Positions 8,497-17,374 of a stretch of 30,993 bases of DNA are shown piece by piece. Location: the NCBI GenBank assembly GCA_029240395.1, contig JAREAJ010000007.1:1-30993 (forward strand), in the 5' to 3' direction. A program made the translations under genes and the position numbers. How positions within the stretch are numbered: the stretch's first letter is position 1; every line of letters begins with the position of its first letter. Source of the stretch: Nitrososphaeraceae archaeon (GTDB lineage Archaea > Thermoproteota > Nitrososphaeria > Nitrososphaerales > Nitrososphaeraceae). The notes below the pieces were generated by a model, which worked only from the letters and a program-made list of their open reading frames with translations, was not told where the DNA came from and made no database searches.

Positions 8497-11400
8497 ATGG
8501 AAGAAGCTGTAAAAATACTTGGCGGTATAAAGTTCAGCATTTGGTCGCCCGTTGAAGTTCGCAAGTTTAGTGTTGCCGAAGTAACTGCCCCAGAAACATA
8601 CGACGAAGATGGAATGCCTGTTCAGGGAGGACTAATGGATAACCGTCTAGGGACACTGGAACCTGGCCAGAAATGTGCTACCTGCGGAAACACCTCAGCA
8701 AGATGTCCTGGGCATTTTGGCCACATTGAGCTAGCGGAACCGGTATTGCATATAGCTTTCATTGACGATATACACAAACTACTTTTGATAACATGCAGAA
8801 GCTGCAATAAAATCAAGCTGCATCCAGAAGAGCTTGCCAAGTACAAGAGCATTCGAGATGCAAAGGCTGCTTATGCGGTAATTACTCTTGAAAGCATTAA
8901 GGAAGAAATAATAGAAAAAGCCAAGAAGGTTAAGGTCTGTCCGCATTGCGGGAAAGAGCAGTATGACCTAATTTTTACCAAGCCTACGATATTTGTAGAA
9001 AAGACAGAGGCTGGAGAAAACAGGCTATTACCTATAACCATAAGGGAGCGCTTGGTTCACATTCCTGATACAGATCTTACCTTGCTAGGGTATGACCCCA
9101 CGACAGCAAGGCCAGAGTGGTTTGTATTACAAGTCTTGCCTGTCCCGCCGGTTACAGTTCGGCCTTCGATCATTCTGGAGACTGGTATTCGATCTGAGGA
9201 TGACCTGACCCACAAGCTTGTAGACATAATACGGGTCAACCAGAGGCTAAAGGAGAGCAAGGAGGCAGGAACACCTCCTCTAATTGTTCAGGATCTGGTT
9301 GATCTACTTCAGTACCACGTTACAACATACTTTGATAATGAAGTGTCAGGAATACCACAGGCTCATCACAGATCGGGGAGACCTCTCAAGACGCTGACCC
9401 AAAGGCTAAAGGGGAAAGAAGGTAGGTTCAGAGGATCTTTGTCTGGCAAAAGGGTAGACTTTTCCAGCAGAACAGTAATTTCCCCTGATCCGAACCTTGC
9501 GATATCCAATGTAGGTGTGCCTGTGGATGTAGCGAAGAAGCTAACTATTCCGGAAACCATTTCTCAGTGGAATATTGAAAGGCTTAGGGAACATGTGGTC
9601 AATGGTCCAAATACTTATCCCGGTGCTAACTACATTATTCGTCCTGATGGGGTTAAAATAAGATTAGATTATGTCAATGACAGAAAGGTATTAGCAGATT
9701 CAATTGCGCCAGGATTTATGGTTGAACGACACCTATCTGACGGAGACATTGTAATATTCAATAGGCAACCCTCATTGCACCGAATGTCCATCATGGCTCA
9801 TTATGTCAGGGTGTTGCCTTATCGAACCTTTCGGTTGCATCCTGCTGTTTGTCCCCCATACAATGCGGACTTTGATGGCGATGAGATGAACTTGCATGTA
9901 CCTCAAAGTGAAGAGGCAAGAGCTGAGGCAGCATTGCTAATGCGTGTCCAAGATCAACTTGTCTCGCCACGATACGGGGGGCCAATAATTGGTGGAATAA
10001 GGGATTTTATAACAGGAGCATTCATTCTGACAAGAGATGACACCTTTTTAGGCAAAGAAGAGTTTGCCAACCTCGCGCTGATAGGAGGCTATAAGGGCAG
10101 TCTCCCCGAGCCTGAGATAAACCGTAATGGAACAAGGTTTTACTCAGGTAAGCAACTTTTCTCCCTGTTCTTACCAAGCGATTTCAACTTCATAATTACC
10201 TCAAAATGGACCAAAGCCACCAAGAAAGAGGGCAGAGATGTAGTTATAAAATCGGGCCAGTTAACAAGCGGGGTAATCGACAAAGCTTCAATAGGGGCAG
10301 AAGAACCTGACAGCGTGCTCCATAGAATAGTAAAGGATTATGGCAACGACCGTGCTGGGAAATTCCTAGATTCAATACTGGTAATGCTTAAGACGTTCAT
10401 AACTCACCGAGGTTTTACCTATGGATATTCAGACTTGTGGTTAAGCGATGAAACCAGAAAAGAAATTCGCAGCGTGATTGAAAAAGCATACGACAAAGTA
10501 TACGACTTGATACGTCAATACAATGATGGAAGCCTGCCACTTACGAGGGGGCTTGCCCCTGAGGAGGCGTTAGAGCTCTACGTTGTCAACGAGCTGTCCC
10601 GGGCAAGAGATCGGGCAGGGAGGACCGCCGACAGGGCCTTTCCTGACGATAACTCGGGCATAATTATGGCTTCAACCGGCGCACGAGGTTCGACGCTGAA
10701 TATTGGCCAAATGACGGCTGCGCTTGGACAACAATCTATTAGGGGAAAACGTATCCAAAAGGGTTACCACAACAGATCATTGCCGCACTTCAAGAGAAAT
10801 GACGCCAACCCAGATTCAAAAGGCTTTATCAAGTCAAATTATAGAGACGGCCTAAGTCCACTCGAATTTTTCTTTCATGCGATGGGGGGAAGAGAAGGGC
10901 TTGTGGACACTGCCGTAAGAACACAGCAGTCTGGGTATATGCAAAGGCGACTCATAAATGCGCTGGAGCACTTGAAAATTGAATATGACCATACGGTGCG
11001 CGATCCTCACGGGAACATTATTCAGTATATGTACGGGGAGGACGGCGTCGATCCAGCAAAGAGTGACCACGGGGAAGCCGTCAACGTATCGCGTTTAATT
11101 GAGAGCGAGTCAATAGTCGACGAAGGAAGGAAAGCGAGTGATGCCGAAATAGGAAATATGTTATCGAGATATGCGGAAGATCTCAATCCCAAATTGAGAA
11201 AGTACCTGGTCAGTGCCTTCGCACATAATAGATTGAGTAAGGATGGAGTTGAAAAGGTGCTAAGAAAAACGATTGACTTGATCCGACGGGCGCTTGCAGA
11301 GCCTGGCGAAGCCGTTGGGGTGGTTACTGCTCAATCCATTGGCGAACCAGGAACGCAGATGACACTTAGAACCTTTCACTTCGCAGGGGTAAAGGAAAGA

Positions 11401-12300
11401 AACGTTACGCTTGGACTTCCGAGACTTATCGAGTTGGTTGACGCACGCAAGAAGCCTGTTACCCCCACGATGGATATCTACTTGGATAAGGAGCATAGAG
11501 TCTCTCGAGAAAAAGCCCTTGAAGTTGCACAGCAAATAATATTTACTAAGGTGGGGGATTTGATTCAGAAAACAGATACTGACTATACAGGAGTCATAAG
11601 CTTTAATCTGTCTGAGGAAAAACTTAGCGAAAGAGGTTGCACTTTCAAAGATGTTTATGAAGTATTGAAAGGCACCAAGAAGAAGTATGATATCTCTATG
11701 AATGAGAAGAAAAACTTCATAAAGGTGACAACACCTGAGGAATCCGAAGCACAGCTCATTTTGACCCTTAAGAATAAGCTTTTAAACGCTAGGGTAAAGG
11801 GTGTCCCCGACATCGAAAGAGTTACGATAGTAAAACAAGATGAAGAATGGGTAATTCAGACCGCAGGATCAAACCTCGCAAAGGTTCTCTCCATCGAAGG
11901 CGTCGACACTACGCGATCCACTACAAACAACGTGTATGAGATTTGGCAGACCTTAGGTATTGAGGCAGCTCGCACAGCTCTTATTAAGGAGATTACTAAC
12001 ACGTTAGAAGAACAAGGACTGGAGGTTGACACGCGCCACATAATGCTTGTTGCAGATCTAATGACCTCTAAGGGCCATCTTCAACAAATAGGACGCCACG
12101 GAATAGCGGGTACTAAGACGTCAGTTCTTGCAAGGGCCGCATTTGAAATAACAGTCCCGACAATAGCGAGGGCCTCACTTGAAGGTCAGGTCGAAGCCTT
12201 GAAAGGGGTGACGGAAAACGTAATCGTTGGAGCTACTGTGCCAGTCGGAACAGGTATGGTCGACTTGTACATGAGCGTGAGAGAAGAAGATGGTAAATAG
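8497..12300 (+). CDS. rpoA: DNA-directed RNA polymerase subunit A (A' and A'' fused)
   Basis: This 1267-residue largest subunit holds the catalytic centre in one continuous reading frame. In order: the clamp zinc site (CATCGNTSARCPGHFGH, then CRSC and CPHCG), the active-site motif NADFDGDEMNLHV at about 456-468 with its three magnesium-binding aspartates, the bridge-helix region (GGREGLVDTAVRTQQSGY) from about 797, and the trigger loop (QSIGEPGTQMTLRTFHFAG) around 946-964. Most archaea encode A' and A'' as separate genes; fusion is known in Thaumarchaeota and relatives. The frame extends upstream to 8308 inside rpoB, but homology begins at ATG 8497 after GGGGGAA. Its end overlaps rpl30e by 11 bp. 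Confidence 0.98.
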   Translation: MEEAVKILGGIKFSIWSPVEVRKFSVAEVTAPETYDEDGMPVQGGLMDNRLGTLEPGQKCATCGNTSARCPGHFGHIELAEPVLHIAFIDDIHKLLLITCRSCNKIKLHPEELAKYKSIRDAKAAYAVITLESIKEEIIEKAKKVKVCPHCGKEQYDLIFTKPTIFVEKTEAGENRLLPITIRERLVHIPDTDLTLLGYDPTTARPEWFVLQVLPVPPVTVRPSIILETGIRSEDDLTHKLVDIIRVNQRLKESKEAGTPPLIVQDLVDLLQYHVTTYFDNEVSGIPQAHHRSGRPLKTLTQRLKGKEGRFRGSLSGKRVDFSSRTVISPDPNLAISNVGVPVDVAKKLTIPETISQWNIERLREHVVNGPNTYPGANYIIRPDGVKIRLDYVNDRKVLADSIAPGFMVERHLSDGDIVIFNRQPSLHRMSIMAHYVRVLPYRTFRLHPAVCPPYNADFDGDEMNLHVPQSEEARAEAALLMRVQDQLVSPRYGGPIIGGIRDFITGAFILTRDDTFLGKEEFANLALIGGYKGSLPEPEINRNGTRFYSGKQLFSLFLPSDFNFIITSKWTKATKKEGRDVVIKSGQLTSGVIDKASIGAEEPDSVLHRIVKDYGNDRAGKFLDSILVMLKTFITHRGFTYGYSDLWLSDETRKEIRSVIEKAYDKVYDLIRQYNDGSLPLTRGLAPEEALELYVVNELSRARDRAGRTADRAFPDDNSGIIMASTGARGSTLNIGQMTAALGQQSIRGKRIQKGYHNRSLPHFKRNDANPDSKGFIKSNYRDGLSPLEFFFHAMGGREGLVDTAVRTQQSGYMQRRLINALEHLKIEYDHTVRDPHGNIIQYMYGEDGVDPAKSDHGEAVNVSRLIESESIVDEGRKASDAEIGNMLSRYAEDLNPKLRKYLVSAFAHNRLSKDGVEKVLRKTIDLIRRALAEPGEAVGVVTAQSIGEPGTQMTLRTFHFAGVKERNVTLGLPRLIELVDARKKPVTPTMDIYLDKEHRVSREKALEVAQQIIFTKVGDLIQKTDTDYTGVISFNLSEEKLSERGCTFKDVYEVLKGTKKKYDISMNEKKNFIKVTTPEESEAQLILTLKNKLLNARVKGVPDIERVTIVKQDEEWVIQTAGSNLAKVLSIEGVDTTRSTTNNVYEIWQTLGIEAARTALIKEITNTLEEQGLEVDTRHIMLVADLMTSKGHLQQIGRHGIAGTKTSVLARAAFEITVPTIARASLEGQVEALKGVTENVIVGATVPVGTGMVDLYMSVREEDGK

Positions 12301-12616
12301 AATAGAAAAATTAGCCAGGGAAGCAATTTCATTAAACAAATACCGAGCAGGATCCAGGGAGGTCATGAAATCCGTAAAAGGCTCTAAGATAATTATCATA
12401 TCTGAATCTATGGTTGATGGTCTCAGAAATGTGCTAGAGAGAGATGCAGATGCATTAAACATTCCAGTGTATCATTTTAGAGGTACCTCGCAGCAGCTTG
12501 CAAGGCTATGTGGTGCACCGTTTAGAATTTCGGCCATATCCCTAAAGACAGGCAATGTTGAAGATATCAATAATATTATGCAAGAGACGGAGAAATCCAG
12601 GACTAGCACCGCTTGA
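12290..12616 (+). CDS. rpl30e: 50S ribosomal protein L30e
   Basis: A 108-residue L7Ae/L30e-superfamily RNA-binding protein of the large subunit. The family signature appears in the middle: the GTSQQLARLCGAPFRISAIS segment corresponds to the GTS-LG-ACGKPF-V core, after a strand ending KIIIISE. Its position directly behind the RNA polymerase A gene, with an 11-bp overlap, is the conserved archaeal order rpoA-rpl30e-nusA-rps12-rps7. The ATG at 12290 lies in the last codons of rpoA, indicating translational coupling. The tail (SRTSTA) is unremarkable. Confidence 0.93.
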   Translation: MVNRIEKLAREAISLNKYRAGSREVMKSVKGSKIIIISESMVDGLRNVLERDADALNIPVYHFRGTSQQLARLCGAPFRISAISLKTGNVEDINNIMQETEKSRTSTA

Positions 12617-12892
12617 AAGATTTAGAAGACTTTTCCAGATTTCTTCCGGAGCAATGTCTGTGACGTTCGCAGAATTATAGATACGCGATTGTTGATCCAC
12701 TTCAGATTACTGCAATTAAGCTAGAGTCAACTATCATGTCGCCGATGATATCTGTCCTATGTGACAAGGCAACCTTTATACACAGATTAGGTCAGAATCA
12801 TTAAGACTTAAATTGGACTTGTTGATTCAGCATGGGATGTCTTGGTATGTTGATTATAAAACTATTTGTGGCCCCTTTAGAGGAAGTAATGA
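12617..12892. promoter_or_regulatory. 276-bp spacer with candidate nusA promoters
   Basis: The spacer interrupts an otherwise tight cluster. Two TATA-like elements are visible: CTTTATACA near 12774-12782 and ATTATAAAAC at 12853-12862. The second would place the transcript start about 9 nt before the nusA ATG. A purine-rich GAGGAA (12881-12886) sits six bases before the ATG and would work for the longer transcript. No tRNA or sizeable ORF is seen. The nusA-rps12-rps7 set is therefore probably transcribed separately from the polymerase genes. Confidence 0.4.
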
Positions 12893-13372
12893 ATGACTGA
12901 AAAGATAAAGTTGACATCAGATGAACTAAGATTAATGTCATTATTCCAAAATGTTACTGGTGCAGTGGCTAGAGATTGTATAGTCGATAATAGGATGGAA
13001 AGAGTTATCTTTGTTGTAAATAAGGGGCAAATGGGGTTAGCAATCGGAAAGGGAGGGAACACTATTAAACAGCTTCAAAACGTCGTTACGAAGAAGGTTG
13101 AATTAGTGGAGTATTCAGATGAGGCTCCCGAATTTATTAGTAACATATTGAACTCAGAGATGATCCGGGAGATTCAGATTTCTGAGAGAACCGATGGAAC
13201 AAAGCAAGCAATCGTCATCGTCGACCCAAGTAAAAAAGGTGTTGTAGTTGGAAAAGATGGGAGGAACGCTGAGAAAGCAAGATTGCTTGCGAAGAGATAC
13301 TTCCAAATCTCCAGCGTGCTTATAGTGAGCCCAGAGCAATCTCCGAATATTCACAATAAGGTGAATTTATAA
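12893..13372 (+). CDS. nusA: archaeal NusA-like transcription factor (two KH domains)
   Basis: The 159 residues consist of two KH RNA-binding domains with no S1 or N-terminal polymerase-binding domain, as usual for archaeal NusA. The first carries the loop IGKGGN (51-56) and the second VGKDGRN (119-125), both GxxG loops that grip RNA. Bacterial NusA acts in elongation, pausing and termination; the archaeal form is assumed to act similarly or in ribosome biogenesis. The stop and the rps12 start share one base (TAATG), so the two are translationally coupled. The ATG at 12893 has GAGGAA six bases upstream. Confidence 0.93.
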   Translation: MTEKIKLTSDELRLMSLFQNVTGAVARDCIVDNRMERVIFVVNKGQMGLAIGKGGNTIKQLQNVVTKKVELVEYSDEAPEFISNILNSEMIREIQISERTDGTKQAIVIVDPSKKGVVVGKDGRNAEKARLLAKRYFQISSVLIVSPEQSPNIHNKVNL

Positions 13373-13809
13373 TGGCTAAGTCTCCTTTGGGTCTATTTGC
13401 AGGAAGGGTACTCCGATCAAAAAGAACCCATGCGCGGTGGGCTAACAAATATTACAAAAGAAGAATGTTGATGTTAGACAAGAGAGCTAACCCACTGGGA
13501 GGGTCTCCTCAGGCTCGGGGAATAGTATTAGAAAAGGTTGGAATTGAATCTAAGCAACCTAATTCTGCAGTACGAAAGTGTGTCAGAGTACAACTCATCA
13601 AAAATGGCAAATCTGTAACTGCATTTTTGCCGAAGGACGGTGCCCTGAATTTTGTGGATGAACACGATGAGGTCGCTCTGGAAGGTATTGGAGGATCTAT
13701 GGGCGGAGCGATGGGAGATATTCCTGGGGTCAGATGGCAGGTATTTAAGGTGAATGATGTTTCGCTTAATGAATTGGTCAGAGGCAAAAAGGAGAAGCCG
13801 AGGAGATAG
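13372..13809 (+). CDS. rps12: 30S ribosomal protein S12 (uS12)
   Basis: S12 lies at the decoding centre of the small subunit and contributes to accuracy. The 145-residue protein contains the family hallmark [15 protein letters not shown] (residues 61-75) and a second loop ([17 protein letters not shown]), followed by the C-terminal [18 protein letters not shown] typical of archaea. The length matches archaeal S12. Its start overlaps the nusA stop by one base, and only 2 bp separate it from rps7. Confidence 0.98.
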   Translation: MAKSPLGLFAGRVLRSKRTHARWANKYYKRRMLMLDKRANPLGGSPQARGIVLEKVGIESKQPNSAVRKCVRVQLIKNGKSVTAFLPKDGALNFVDEHDEVALEGIGGSMGGAMGDIPGVRWQVFKVNDVSLNELVRGKKEKPRR

Positions 13810-13811
13810 AG

Positions 13812-14420
13812 TTGCCGGCTAGGGATCAACCTACTGTTCTGTTATTTAACAAGTGGGACGTGCGGAAAATCGAGGTAAACGATCAAGGTTTACAAAATGT
13901 AATATCTCTCATCCCGTCCGTCGCAATACCAGTTACGTTTGGTAGACATGAACATCAGCGAATGAAAAAGGCTGATGTCCATATCGTTGAACGACTTGCA
14001 AATAAGCTAATGCACTTTGGAAAGCGGTATGCGAAAAATACTGGGAGAATGGGGGGTAAAAAGGCAAGAATTTATAAAACTGTCGAGGCCGCTCTTGACA
14101 TTTTGAGTTTGGAGACAGGTAAAAACCCGGTCGAACTGCTAGTAAAAGCAGTTGAAAACGCCTCGCCGAATGAGGACACTACTAGAATAGTATACGGTGG
14201 TGTCGTCTATCACGTGTCTGTCGACGTAGCTCCCTTAAGGAGAGTAGACTTAGCGCTACGTTTTATAGCCGAGGGGGTCAGAGAGTCAACCTATTCCAGT
14301 CTGCAGACAATAGAAGAGGTGCTGGCAAGGGAGATCTTATTGGCCTCGGGAAATGACATGTCAAGTTACGCCATAAAGAAAAAGAATGAGCAGGAACGTA
14401 TTGCCATGTCTTCTAGATAA
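13812..14420 (+). CDS. rps7: 30S ribosomal protein S7 (uS7)
   Basis: S7 organises the head of the small subunit near the E site. Recognisable segments include LFNKWD near the N-terminus, HFGKRYAKNTGRMGGKKARI (an archaeal loop), KNPVELLVKAVENASP, GGVVYHVSVDVAPLRRVDLALRF and the C-terminal helix LAREILLASGND. The 202-residue length is normal for archaea. The start is TTG at 13812, with AGGAGA (13801-13806) just upstream; no ATG is available before the conserved region. In many archaea EF-1A and S10 follow, but here the next gene is an unknown protein with its own promoter. Confidence 0.97.
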   Translation: MPARDQPTVLLFNKWDVRKIEVNDQGLQNVISLIPSVAIPVTFGRHEHQRMKKADVHIVERLANKLMHFGKRYAKNTGRMGGKKARIYKTVEAALDILSLETGKNPVELLVKAVENASPNEDTTRIVYGGVVYHVSVDVAPLRRVDLALRFIAEGVRESTYSSLQTIEEVLAREILLASGNDMSSYAIKKKNEQERIAMSSR

Positions 14421-14503
14421 TACCAAAGACGCCGTTATATTCCCTCTGGCAATTTGATTTGTTTTAAAACGTGATGCTGGGGAGATTCCATCCGAAATCA
14501 AAG

Positions 14504-14512
14504 TTAAATAAA
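14504..14512 (+). promoter_or_regulatory. TATA box of the unknown 376-aa gene
   Basis: TTAAATAAA is centred about 30 nt upstream of the ATG at 14538, with no Shine-Dalgarno motif between, which fits a leaderless or nearly leaderless transcript separate from rps7. Confidence 0.45.
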
Positions 14513-14537
14513 GAGAGAATATACTCAAACGATATCG

Positions 14538-15668
14538 ATGAGTAGCAAGGACGACTTTCTGTTCAGAAAATCAGCGTTAATGGGTACAAAATCCGGCAAA
14601 GAGATATTAAAGCAAGGCATACTTCGAGAGAAAGGATACAAGCAGTTTTATAAATATAACAATAACATAGAGGAAAGGTTTCAGGACTTTACTAAACGGT
14701 TTCTTCTTTCACTCCACACTCAAGTGATTTCCGATCCTAATCCCGCTCTAACGATGAAAAAGTTTGTAGAAGAAACGGCATCCGGGGAAATGGCATTAGA
14801 GGATAATAAGATCTCGGACGTCCGAGCTAGGTTGTCAAAGCCTGAGCTTCTCGCTGACAGAGTAAGCAGAATATTAAACTCCAATTTCGTAAAGATGACA
14901 TTTCCAGTTTTAGACGCATTATTTGATGCAGCATCTCTCTATTACAAACAGAACCTGCCTAGCGAAACTCGAAATGCGATTGTCGACGGTCATCTAATAG
15001 CGATAGATCTTAGCGAGCCAATGGATAGAATTATAGACAGAGATGAGGATCTGGAATATTTAGATGACTATAAGCTAATGAATCCTTACATTTTGGAGAT
15101 AGCCAGAGAAAAAATTTCTCAGGGCGGAGATAGTATGTTAAAGTCATTCGAGGAGGGATTTAAAGATGCTAGAATTGGTCAATCCATTGATGCTAAGCTA
15201 AAGATGAAGCCAGAGTTGATAAGCGATGAGAACATGAATGGTTGCTATAAAAAGTATCGTGCTATAATGGGGACCACTGGAAGAAATATGGCACTGAACA
15301 TTAAACCCCTAAGTGAGATATTTAATTTCGGAATGGCAAAGGCAGGAGAATCTGTTGGCTGTGGTAATGAGATACAGGATGCGATAAAAAATGGTGCAAT
15401 CAAATCACCTTCATGGCCACTATATTTTTTTGTTACCACCAACAATGTAAAAAAGTCATTTGATCTAACAATGAAAAAAAGCGAATCCTATCTAAATGAG
15501 GCTAGAATGGCATTGGACATGCTGCCCCCTGATTTCGACTATAAACCATTTTTGGAATTTCTCTTTTTAACCGTGAGTCACTACAACCAATATTGGTACA
15601 ACGACCTTAACCGAAGAGACCTTTACCCTCTATTACACAAGAATCTGAGCCTGCCTCTAAAAATGTAG
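14538..15668 (+). CDS. uncharacterised 376-aa protein
   Basis: I do not recognise this protein. It is 376 residues, highly charged, apparently mostly helical and soluble, with no signal peptide, no long hydrophobic segment and no nucleotide-binding loop. A lysine-rich N-terminus (to about residue 40) is followed by helical stretches. Two cysteines (in NGCYKKY and SVGCGNE) do not form a metal site. The C-terminal third is aromatic-rich (PLYFFVTT, SHYNQYWYND). The long open frame, its own TATA box and the intact context between rps7 and the clamp-loader gene argue it is real. A start at ATG 14538 suits the TATA spacing. It could be a lineage-specific information-processing protein, but that is only from position. 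Confidence 0.85.
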   Translation: MSSKDDFLFRKSALMGTKSGKEILKQGILREKGYKQFYKYNNNIEERFQDFTKRFLLSLHTQVISDPNPALTMKKFVEETASGEMALEDNKISDVRARLSKPELLADRVSRILNSNFVKMTFPVLDALFDAASLYYKQNLPSETRNAIVDGHLIAIDLSEPMDRIIDRDEDLEYLDDYKLMNPYILEIAREKISQGGDSMLKSFEEGFKDARIGQSIDAKLKMKPELISDENMNGCYKKYRAIMGTTGRNMALNIKPLSEIFNFGMAKAGESVGCGNEIQDAIKNGAIKSPSWPLYFFVTTNNVKKSFDLTMKKSESYLNEARMALDMLPPDFDYKPFLEFLFLTVSHYNQYWYNDLNRRDLYPLLHKNLSLPLKM

Positions 15669-15725
15669 AGTTATTGAAAGTCTTATGCATAAGCCCAACT
15701 TTAGAACTGGTACTGTATACCTGTA

Positions 15726-16967
15726 ATGATGTGGTCTGATTCCTATAGACCCACCAGGATACAGGACATGGTGGGTAATGAGGAAGCAAGAAGTTATGTT
15801 GCAAAGTGGCTTCTAAGATGGGTCGACGGCACAAAGCCATTGATCCTAGCAGGTCCTCCGGGCGTGGGTAAGACAACTTTTGTTAAGGCTGTGTCCAAGC
15901 AATTTGGATATGACTTAATCGAAATGAATGCAAGTGATACTAGGAATAGAGGTATCCTAACTGAAACAATTGTACCTATCTTGAAGAATAGGTCTCTCAT
16001 TTCAGAGAAAACATTGCTATTCTTAGATGAGATTGACGGAATTTCTGGCAGACAGGACGCCGGTGGGATAGAATCTCTAGCAGTGCTCATAAAGGAGCCG
16101 ACGGTTCCTATAATTATGGCTGCTAACAGCAGGGACATTAAGCTGAGAGCACTGAACAGGCTGTGCAAAGTCGTGGAGTTTGATAGAGTCCATCCAAGTT
16201 TACTTCTTCTCTTTCTCAATTATGTAATGAAACGGGAAGGAAAGAATACCCAAACCAAGGATTTACTTCAGATCGTAAGGAACTCAAACGGCGATATCAG
16301 GGCCTTGCTAAATGCAGCCCAGTCATGGGTTTCAGGATATAATTCTAAAAGAGATACGTCCTTTAGTATAGATATATCTCTCGCTATAACCAACTTTCTA
16401 GCCGCGCCAAAAATCGAAGCTGCTAGAGAGACTTTAATGAATATCGATGGCGGTTACTCTGACCCGCATTATGGTCAATCACCAGAGCAAAGGCGGAAAG
16501 ATATCTTGTCCGCCTTTTTTTCCACAATAGTATCATCTAGGCTTGAAATAAATGAAGTGGCTGCTGCACTTGATGTATTATCGAAGTGTGATCTTATAAT
16601 CGGTCGAGTCTTCAAAAGACGACACTGGGACCTGCTAAGGTACCTACATCGCATAATCTCTCATGGCCTTTTTTACCATATAAGTAACAAGAATATATCG
16701 TATAATCAGTACAGCCAGCCATGGCAAATATCTGCTCCTATATTTGCGAGAAGTCTTGCACTGAGAGAACTGCTCTTAACTCTCGCGGCAAAATCTCACA
16801 CTTCGGTAAGCGTCTTCGGAGCAATTTATCTCCCTTATCTTTTGGCAGTATTACTGCGCCAAAGGATAGACCTCCTGCCGTTCGTCCAAGGACTCGCCCT
16901 AGAGCCTAAGACCGCGGATGCCCTTTCGAAGGAAATTTCAAATTTCGGAAGGATGAATCGATTCTGA
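15726..16967 (+). CDS. rfcL: replication factor C large subunit (clamp loader)
   Basis: RfcL with four RfcS subunits opens the PCNA ring and loads it on primed DNA using ATP. The 413 residues show an AAA+ domain: RFC box II near the N-terminus (SYRPTRIQDMVGN), Walker A GPPGVGKTT (43-51), Walker B LLFLDEID (97-104) and sensor 1 AANS (132-135). The rest is the helical collar region. The usual C-terminal PCNA-interacting peptide of RfcL is not obvious; the chain ends NFGRMNRF. The length is at the lower end for the family. Tandem ATGs occur at 15726 and 15729. The small subunit is not in this window. Confidence 0.92.
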   Translation: MMWSDSYRPTRIQDMVGNEEARSYVAKWLLRWVDGTKPLILAGPPGVGKTTFVKAVSKQFGYDLIEMNASDTRNRGILTETIVPILKNRSLISEKTLLFLDEIDGISGRQDAGGIESLAVLIKEPTVPIIMAANSRDIKLRALNRLCKVVEFDRVHPSLLLLFLNYVMKREGKNTQTKDLLQIVRNSNGDIRALLNAAQSWVSGYNSKRDTSFSIDISLAITNFLAAPKIEAARETLMNIDGGYSDPHYGQSPEQRRKDILSAFFSTIVSSRLEINEVAAALDVLSKCDLIIGRVFKRRHWDLLRYLHRIISHGLFYHISNKNISYNQYSQPWQISAPIFARSLALRELLLTLAAKSHTSVSVFGAIYLPYLLAVLLRQRIDLLPFVQGLALEPKTADALSKEISNFGRMNRF

Positions 16968-17061
16968 CCCAGTTGCTGTTATCCCATCCAGGGCGCAGTT
17001 CCGTTGCTGCAGAAAGAATTACTATCTTGACTGCTTCTAATACAGCAAAGAATATTAGAAG

Positions 17062-17295
17062 ATGGCAACCGAGCCTTCCCAGTTGGCAAGCGAATATGAA
17101 CGTAACGTCGGAAAACTTATCGAAGAAAAAAGTCTGAAATTAGAACAGTTGAAGAATAATCAAGAGATATCGCTGACAGATATCCAGAGGCTTCAGGAAG
17201 AGATAGAATCCCTACAGTCTCTCTTTGATAATTATAACCTTGGCATGAATTACTTCCGTCGAGCTCGCGGAGGAAGGAGCGGGCTCAGGGAATAA
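17062..17295 (+). CDS. small coiled-coil protein of unknown function
   Basis: A 77-residue frame with heptad-like spacing of leucine and isoleucine between about residues 14 and 58 (KLIEEKSLKLEQL, then DIQRLQEEIESLQSLF), predicted as one or two coiled-coil helices, and a basic glycine/arginine-rich tail (FRRARGGRSGLRE). The start ATG at 17062 is preceded by an in-frame TAG two codons upstream, so it cannot be longer. The spacing between rfcL and pccB leaves room for one small gene. It resembles short helical adaptors or a prefoldin-like hairpin, but no family is claimed. Acidic core and basic tail suggest oligomerisation or nucleic-acid contact, by inference. Confidence 0.6.
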   Translation: MATEPSQLASEYERNVGKLIEEKSLKLEQLKNNQEISLTDIQRLQEEIESLQSLFDNYNLGMNYFRRARGGRSGLRE

Positions 17296-17338
17296 ATAAA
17301 CTCATAGGAACTTAGATATTAGTTCCGCTTCTAATCAG

Positions 17339-17347
17339 TTTATATAT
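17339..17347 (+). promoter_or_regulatory. TATA box of the acyl-CoA carboxylase operon
   Basis: TTTATATAT centred about 32 nt before the pccB ATG is a strong archaeal TATA element. The predicted transcript start lies just a few bases before the ATG, so the nearby AGGAG (17357-17361) would fall outside the mRNA and is probably not used. Confidence 0.55.
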
Positions 17348-17374
17348 CTAACTCTTAGGAGTATCTACACCGTC

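Noticed and set aside
15794..16219. 141-codon minus-strand frame
   Set aside because: It is antisense to the AAA+ domain of rfcL and only reflects that gene's codon pattern.
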